This document shows, one piece after another, positions 57,720 through 64,000 of a DNA stretch of 64,000 nucleotides. Numbering within the stretch: the stretch's first letter is position 1; every line of letters starts with the position of its first letter. The notes under the pieces were generated by a model. It did no database searches. It had not been told where the DNA came from and worked only from the letters and a program-made list of their open reading frames with translations. Location: contig NC_087079.1 in assembly GCF_026151205.1 (NCBI RefSeq), forward strand, positions 14,322,445 to 14,386,444, in the 5' to 3' direction. The stretch comes from Bolinopsis microptera (Eukaryota > Ctenophora > Tentaculata > Lobata > Bolinopsidae). A program made the position numbers and the translations under genes.

Positions 57720-58450
57720 CTACTGATATAACTTTGATTGACGATGTCAATCCGTCGAGATCGTTGCTCTGCGAAGCGAAGCAAGAATGCGGCGCGTCGA
57801 AGTCCTCCAAATATAACTTGATTCACGAGGTCAATCTTTCCCAGCTCGGCGAGGCCCAGTGGTGCCAAGTGCATTTTGCCGATCTAAGTTGTATCACGTG
57901 GTGACCCCCACTGTCGCTTCACCCCTGTAGAGTTTCAACGATACAGGGGGAGCCGCGCACTCGTGCGCGGCGGGTCATACAACGTATGACCAATGACAAG
58001 ATCTACGGTTGCGAGAAAAATTATTTGATCATGTTTACTTTTAAATGTTGGGGAATCCCGATTTCCGGGATTTAAAAATGAGATCGGGAATGACTTTACT
58101 ACTAGGGTCCCCAGGTAAGCCTCGGGCAGATAATATTTCGAGAAGAAAGTTGTAGGTTTACAACCTACCAGTGACCAGTACGCGCGCCGAGTTGGACTCG
58201 TCGACGGTCCTGGAACAGATATTTTACGAGTATCACGTACCCGTTAAGAAGAAAGCGGCGCGCTCTTGGCCCTACTTCGAAGAAATTTATACCATACAGA
58301 CGAGTAACATCCGTCAAAGTAGCGCGCACAGCTTTCTTCTCGAAATATTATGGTCCGAGGCAGGGTGCTGAGTTTTACAAATGACAAAGTAGCGTGCGCC
58401 GCTACTTTGACATTACTATACAGTTTCCAACTTGGATGCAACTTATGCAA
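57720..58450. repeat. GC-rich module cluster at the start of duplicate copy 2
   Basis: Counterpart of 48197-48910. It retains the GCCGCGCACTCGTGCGCGGC hairpin (about 57953) that copy 1 lacks, and lacks about 25 bp of copy 1 around 48528. Confidence 0.8.
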
Positions 58451-59103
58451 TGCAATCAAACCACAACACATGTTCGAGAATACAAGTGAAACATCGAGAA
58501 TAGTGTTCCAAATAAATTGAGATTACTGATCAGATTAAGATTAAAATATCCGACTCAATAAACGATTTGCCTTTAGAATTTAAGTTAAATAGGGTAAACA
58601 GGTCCAAGGTCGAAGAACTTCATTCAAAGAACTTAATTCAGTATTCAAAATGTCAATTATAAAATAAAATCATCAAATTATGTATCAGTACATTATAATT
58701 ATTACATTAATGTCGGTAAAGATGATTTCGCTATCACTTTTATAAAAATTTGCTAAAATGTTAGCAAAAAACACCAGGTACTTAAATGGCATAGGAATCT
58801 TGACCTTCCTGAAATCATCCTCTCAGTCTCTTCCAAAAAATTAAAAACAGCATTCGGTGGTGATCAAGATACAAACCTGGATAAAAACAAAATGAGCCAA
58901 TAGTTAGTTCAAAAATGAACTAATAATCAATGTCTTTATATTACACAAAGTATAAATTACAATATGCAGTAGATAACAGTAGGTAACCGACGGTGCCGGC
59001 AAACATCACTCCAAATACATCACACGGAGCTTGGCTATCACATTATCAGCAGATCTAAGATATTAGTGATTAGGACGACTAAATGACGACAAATATCATG
59101 TGA

Positions 59104-61123
59104 TCAGTCGTCGTTGTCGGTGGTGACAGGAGTTCCACAAGGAGCTAGGTTCCGTGCTAGTCGCTCCGGACGGGAGGTTGAGAACCCCACTGAAAACTCG
59201 GACTGATAATTGTCTGATAAACAGTTCTGATCGTAATCTGACACACTGAGGAAAATGAAATTTAGATACGTTAGTTATTCATAAAATTAAATGGGGACCA
59301 ACATAATAATTATATCGATTTTGAGAACAATAGAAAATGTGGAGATAAAATATCAAATATGATAATTAGTACGAATAAATGTTACCTGTTGATATGATCG
59401 TCCCAGATGACGTTGTTGTTAACGTGGTACTGGTAACTGACGGGGACACGTGACCGGGCTGAAGTAGCACGTGATCGCGCGGAGTGCGCGTGAGATCTGG
59501 CAGAAGGTGCACGTGAAGGTGCGCGCGAGGAGGCCCCGGGACCAGAGGAGTAGCCCCCGCTAGCTATTGAGGGTGGAGGTCCGTCTGCGATGCTGACATC
59601 TGTAGTGCTCTGCACTGGAGCAATACCGAACCTTTCGTATGGGTTTTGTCTGAAAAGATGCTCGTCAAAACTGTGTTACAACTTACACTTACAGAACACA
59701 TCATCATATTATGGTCAAAATATATATTCACTACAGTTGCTGAGCTGCAAGCTGGTAATGAAAGGTTACAGTCCAGCTAATTGTCGAATGTTATTTTGTG
59801 GCCTCGTACTATTAGCAATAACACAAACACAACTGTTTGTGTTAGTAATTACTCGCTGAGTAAATAACTAACCACCTCTGATTATGATTAATAATTCAAC
59901 GGAAGATTGGAAGATTGGGTATTGTGCCCCTATTCGCCTTCTCGTGACTGCATACTTAATCACTCAATCTTCCCTGTTTACTAACGTGTTAATAGGTTTA
60001 AGACTGGACCCTATAGAACTGTTAGTGATAGTCTCATAGTGATCTAGAGACTTGTTGTTCCTCCGTTGCCAGGCACCATCAGAACTACACACTGTTGTCT
60101 CCAGTTCCGAGTAGGTGTTTGTAGTGACACATACGTTCGTCTCCACCTGTACAGGAGGAGTTTTAGACATATAGAGAGGAGGAAATGAGAGAGCAAATTA
60201 TCATTAGGTTCCGTTCTAAAATCAGAAAACTGTTCTTGTTCTTCAGAATGAAGACACGATATGAAAAGGAAAGTTGAAAGGGAAATACTTACTGTTTTGT
60301 TGCTGGACTGAGTGAGCTGCTTGTACGTAGATCTGACTCGAGGTAGAATGTTGAACTTGTAGAGAAGCCCAACTCCCACCACAGTCATGAAGAGGGCCGC
60401 GAATATTATTATCAGAGTGGGGGCTATGTGGTTCTGAAACAGCGACGAGAACTTTAAAACAAGTACAGTCAGTCGGATAAATTTAACGGCACACTCATAA
60501 CAATGTCTGTCAATCAAAATTTCCCCGAAGTTGTACGAATTAAGCCACAAATGTGGCTACACACTTTCAACATGGTTCACACGCGGAGCCTCCAGTTTGA
60601 CAGACCTGATTCCCATCAGTTCGGGGATCTACCATAGTGTAGGTACAGTTCCACTCGTCTGACCGGTCAGAACAGTCCGGGGTCCGGTCGCACCACCGGT
60701 TAGTGGCCCTGCACTGGCCATTCTTACACTGCTTCTGTCCCTTTTTACATGCTGAAGTGGGATTATTTTCGGAATTTTTTTTTCTGAATCTTGTAGTTGA
60801 ACTCTATCACAATTAGTAATGTACAATAAAAATAGTGCATTACTAATTTTGAGAGAGTTCAACTACAAGATTGAGGAAAAAAATAAACCTAAAAATAATG
60901 CTTATTATGCCAGTTATGAAATTTGAAGTGAGTAAAAAATGCTATAAAAATCGTAGCGTATATCGATTAATGTAATGGATACAAATTCGAGTAAGTTACC
61001 TTGGCAGTTAGCCTCGTCCCTTCCATCCTGTTTACAGTGAATAAAACCATCACACACATCAGTCACACTGATACAGCGGTCTCCACAGTCGAACTGTAGT
61101 ACGGGATCACATGCTGCGCATTC
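59104..61123 (-). CDS. LDLa receptor, copy 2 (3' exons)
   Basis: Minus-strand exons 61123-61000, 60751-60606 (two LDLa modules), 60433-60293 (transmembrane), and 60146-59982, 59649-59386 and 59245-59104 (tail). Splice sites and frames are the same as copy 1, with only isolated substitutions in the exons, so selection or recency has kept it intact. The unresolved tail junction is the same as in copy 1. The upstream LDLa exons would lie beyond the right edge. Confidence 0.8.
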
Positions 61124-61537
61124 CTGGAATAGTTGAAATTTATATTGAGTTTTATAACTGGACAGTTGCACTTTGGAAGTTTATAATTTCCAGGTCACAG
61201 TAAATTTTCCACCGAAGCCATTCCTGCATGATTTTTTAATGTACTCGATCGTAAACGAGGCGATAATTAATAATGATAATTAGTGTTTGTTTTGACTGTC
61301 AAGGTTGCAAAATTGGAACCATGAACTCTTGTAGCTGTGGGTACATTACCTTTGTTAAATTTAATCAAAGTTAGTATGTATCTTGCATTATCTTCGTTAA
61401 ACCACTTTACTGTATTCTTTTACTTTATTACAATCACTATTTTCATGTTTTGCAAGGCGTTAATTTTAATTCTGTTTCGTCAATAAAATTTAACGAAATT
61501 AACTCTAGCAGTCATAAACATCAAACGACTATGTAAC

Positions 61538-63587
61538 ATGGCACTTATTGATCCTGCAATGGACGACGACTCTATGACAGAACCTCAAACCGTAGAAAAA
61601 CCTTTTAAATGTAACCTCTGTGACTATCGAGGCAGGCAGAAATTTTATCTTCAGTCACACATGCGCACTCACACTGGAGAAAGACCCTATAAATGTGAAA
61701 AGTGTGATTACTCGGCGACCACTAACGGTAACCTGACAGTTCACATGCGCACTCACACTGGGGAGCGGCCCTTTATCTGTAGTTTGTGTGATTACTCAGC
61801 CAAAACAAACAGCTGTATTGCAGTTCACATGCGCACCCACACTGGGGAGAAACCTTATCAGTGTAAAAAGTGTGATTATTCAACAGCCAGACAAGGAAGG
61901 TTGAAAATTCACGATCGTACTCACACCGGAGAGAAACCTTTCGAGTGTAAAAAGTGTGATTTTTCAGCTACCAACAGATCAGCGCTGAAATCACACGAAC
62001 GTACTCACACTATGGAAAAGCCGTTTGTATGTACTCAGTGTGATTATAAAGCCAGGCAGAGCGGTGCTCTTAAATCACACATGCGCACTCACACTGGCGA
62101 GCGACCCTATAAATGTGAAAAGTGTGATTACTCAGCAGCCGTTAGATGCAGCTTGAAAATTCACATGCGCTCACACACCGCAGAGACACCATACAAGTGT
62201 GATCGGTGTGATTATCAGTGTAAGCATAAATGTTCTCTTGTGACACACATCCGTACTCACACTGGCGAGAGACCCTTTCAGTGTGATAAGTGTGACTTTT
62301 CGTGTTGTCAGAGAGGAGGTCTGACAATCCACAAGCGCACTCACACATTGGACAGACCATACAAATGTGAAGAGTGTGATTACCAGGCAGCACAGAAAGG
62401 GTCTCTGGCTACTCATATTGCGTACTCCACTGGCGAGGAGACTTACCGTGCGAAATATTGTAACCACTCATTACCACTAAAGGACCTGAAGGTTCATTTG
62501 CGCCGACACACGCAGAAAGACCGTACAATGTGATCGGTGTGAGTATAAGCGAGAAACAGAACGGGAATCTAACAGACATGCTTACTCCACAGGAGAGAAA
62601 CCATTTTCGGTGTTAAAAAACTGAAAAGTGTGATTATTCAGCAGCTACTGCATCAGCGATAAAATCACACGAAGCCACTCACTCCGGAGAGGAAACCGTT
62701 CAAGTACTATTGTGCGATTATACGGCTCTAAGCAAGTAGTGCCTTGATTCACACATGAGTAATCACACCAGTGAACGAACTTATGTGGGATTTATCTGTG
62801 ACTTGTCAACTAAATCTAAGAATTAACTAAAAGAACATCGTAACTAACACACGGGGTGAGGGCCGTACCCTTGAGATCAATGTAGCTTCTCTGCAAGAGG
62901 TAGGTGGAAGGTTCATGGTTCATAACGCACGCACACTAAAGAAAAAACCTTTCAAGTGTGATGAGTGTGATTACAGAGGGAGTACTCTAAGTAGAGTAAA
63001 GTACACAACTCACACATACCATCTTGCGGACCCTACAAGTGTGATAAGTGTGGGTATCCGACCAAGCTAAAATGCTATCTGAATGAGCATATGTTTATTC
63101 CACTCTGGGAAAAGGACCCACCACTGTGATAAAGTTCCTGACAGTGCCTTACTAAAAGCAGATTGAAGATGAAGCACGGTCTCACAGCGGGGGTCCGTCC
63201 ACAAGTGTAATCAGTGGATTACCGATTCCAAAAACTAGATCTGATATGCTAATCACAGAGATTCTCATCGCGGGGAGCAGCGGTATACTTGTGACACGTT
63301 GTAACTCGCAAGCATCAACCAATGGGAGCTTGACACGTCACAAACGTACACAACACCGGAGAGAGACCTTTAACCTCAAGTTCTCAGTGTAACTACCAGA
63401 GGGAGTGATACGGGGGCAGTTAGCGAATTCATATGCCCATAACACATTCGGACGAGAGGCCGTTTGGATCGCGAACATTGTGATGTACAGCGCCAAAGTG
63501 AGAGAAGTTAAACATCATCAGTCGAGAGTTTACATCAGATCACGTGATACAAATTTTTCTCGTGGTAAGTTCGAAGCGTGTTTTTAG
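61538..63587 (+). pseudogene. C2H2 zinc-finger gene, copy 2, frameshifted after about finger 10
   Basis: Identical in plan to copy 1 up to about 62410, with rare substitutions such as L to F in finger 1 and S to A in finger 4. The first frameshift is in the His part of finger 10 (CATATTGCGTACTCC versus CATATGCGTACTCAC). The open frame ends at 62533, giving 331 codons, and the rest is homologous but broken by many single-base gains and losses. Because the same error density continues into the 3' flank, I suspect the sequence rather than the gene. True status is unresolved between pseudogene and unpolished copy. Confidence 0.75.
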
Positions 63588-64000
63588 TTTCTTACTATAG
63601 TTTGATTTTATATTAGTAGTCAAAAGTTTCAGCTATCTTTCTTTCTTTTTTAATCAAGAATTTACAGTAAGGATTGCAAGTTTCACAAACACTATTCAAA
63701 AATATCCTTCCATTCTCCCCGCTCTATATACACTAACTATTATTTGACGGAATATACCAGCAGGAGGAGCGAAGACAGAGAAGAACAGTAAAACGTAAGG
63801 ATAAAGTAGAGATAAAGATATCTGGTAGTTTGCTTTCGAATGCATTCTCAAAGATTACTTTTAAGTTAGCGTTTGAAAACTTGGGATTGAACTGTAGGTC
63901 ACTTCAGTCAACATACATTTAAATTGTTTTAATTGGATTCGCTCTTCTGTAAAATCTGAATTTTGGGCCCCTCCCACTTTTTACTTATACCTTTATTTTA

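Larger units (their letters stand above)
48197..57720. repeat. 9.5-kb duplicated unit, copy 1
   Basis: Every landmark from 48197 to about 54.5 kb recurs 9490-9547 bp downstream: the module cluster, all receptor exons from the tail to the third-last LDLa module, and the zinc-finger gene. The copies are adjacent and in the same orientation, so this is a direct tandem duplication in the assembly. Confidence 0.92.
57720..64000. repeat. 9.5-kb duplicated unit, copy 2 (runs off the window)
   Basis: Direct copy of 48197 onward. Nearly identical up to about 62400, with scattered substitutions and indels of 1-30 bp, mostly in introns. From there to the window end small indels become very frequent. 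Confidence 0.92.

Overview
The window is nuclear DNA of an invertebrate animal. Genes have GT-AG introns, the base composition is AT-rich, and transposon debris is abundant. The protein families are animal ones: a p38 MAP kinase with a TGY activation loop, a polo-like kinase, a rhodopsin-like GPCR family, LDL-receptor class A modules, a 23-finger C2H2 protein, F-type lectin and galectin. The species cannot be fixed from the sequence. A cnidarian-like or other early-branching or invertebrate metazoan is the best guess, and that is inference only.

Layout. 1-2.8 kb: a long minus-strand reverse transcriptase ORF of Penelope type with a GIY-YIG-like end, running off the left edge. 4.5-5.1 kb: a LINE C-terminal fragment. 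5.4-9.7 kb (+): a lectin locus with beta-trefoil, F-type lectin and galectin exons in compatible splice phases, interrupted by a decayed LINE at 6.3-7.6 kb. 9.9-19.4 kb: a repeat-rich gap with a nested foldback element (9.93-11.55 kb), a small terminal-inverted-repeat element (11.8-12.4 kb), a LINE fragment (12.8-13.1 kb), a palindromic minisatellite (14.2-14.4 kb) and GC-rich dispersed modules.

19.5-41.6 kb (+): a complete 10-exon p38 MAP kinase gene (379 residues). Its 17.7-kb intron 6 carries, on the opposite strand, four tandem copies of an intronless GPCR gene: two open, one with a single in-frame stop, and one truncated copy hit by a transposon. The same intron holds a 1.36-kb palindromic element flanked by TTAA. 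43.1-44.0 kb (-): the last three exons of a polo-like kinase, convergent with p38. 45.5-48.2 kb: minisatellites.

48.2-64 kb: two copies, offset by about 9.5 kb, of a unit with GC-rich modules, a minus-strand single-pass receptor with LDLa modules, and a C2H2 zinc-finger gene on the opposite strand inside a receptor intron. Copy 1 is intact. Copy 2 is almost identical up to about 62.4 kb and then carries dense small indels in coding and noncoding sequence alike, which looks more like unpolished assembly than decay.

Gene relationships. Two loci show nested antisense organisation (GPCRs in p38, zinc finger in LDLa receptor). The lectin, GPCR and LDLa genes suggest recognition and signalling functions at or outside the cell surface; p38 and polo kinase are conserved intracellular kinases. 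Nothing in the sequence ties them into one pathway.
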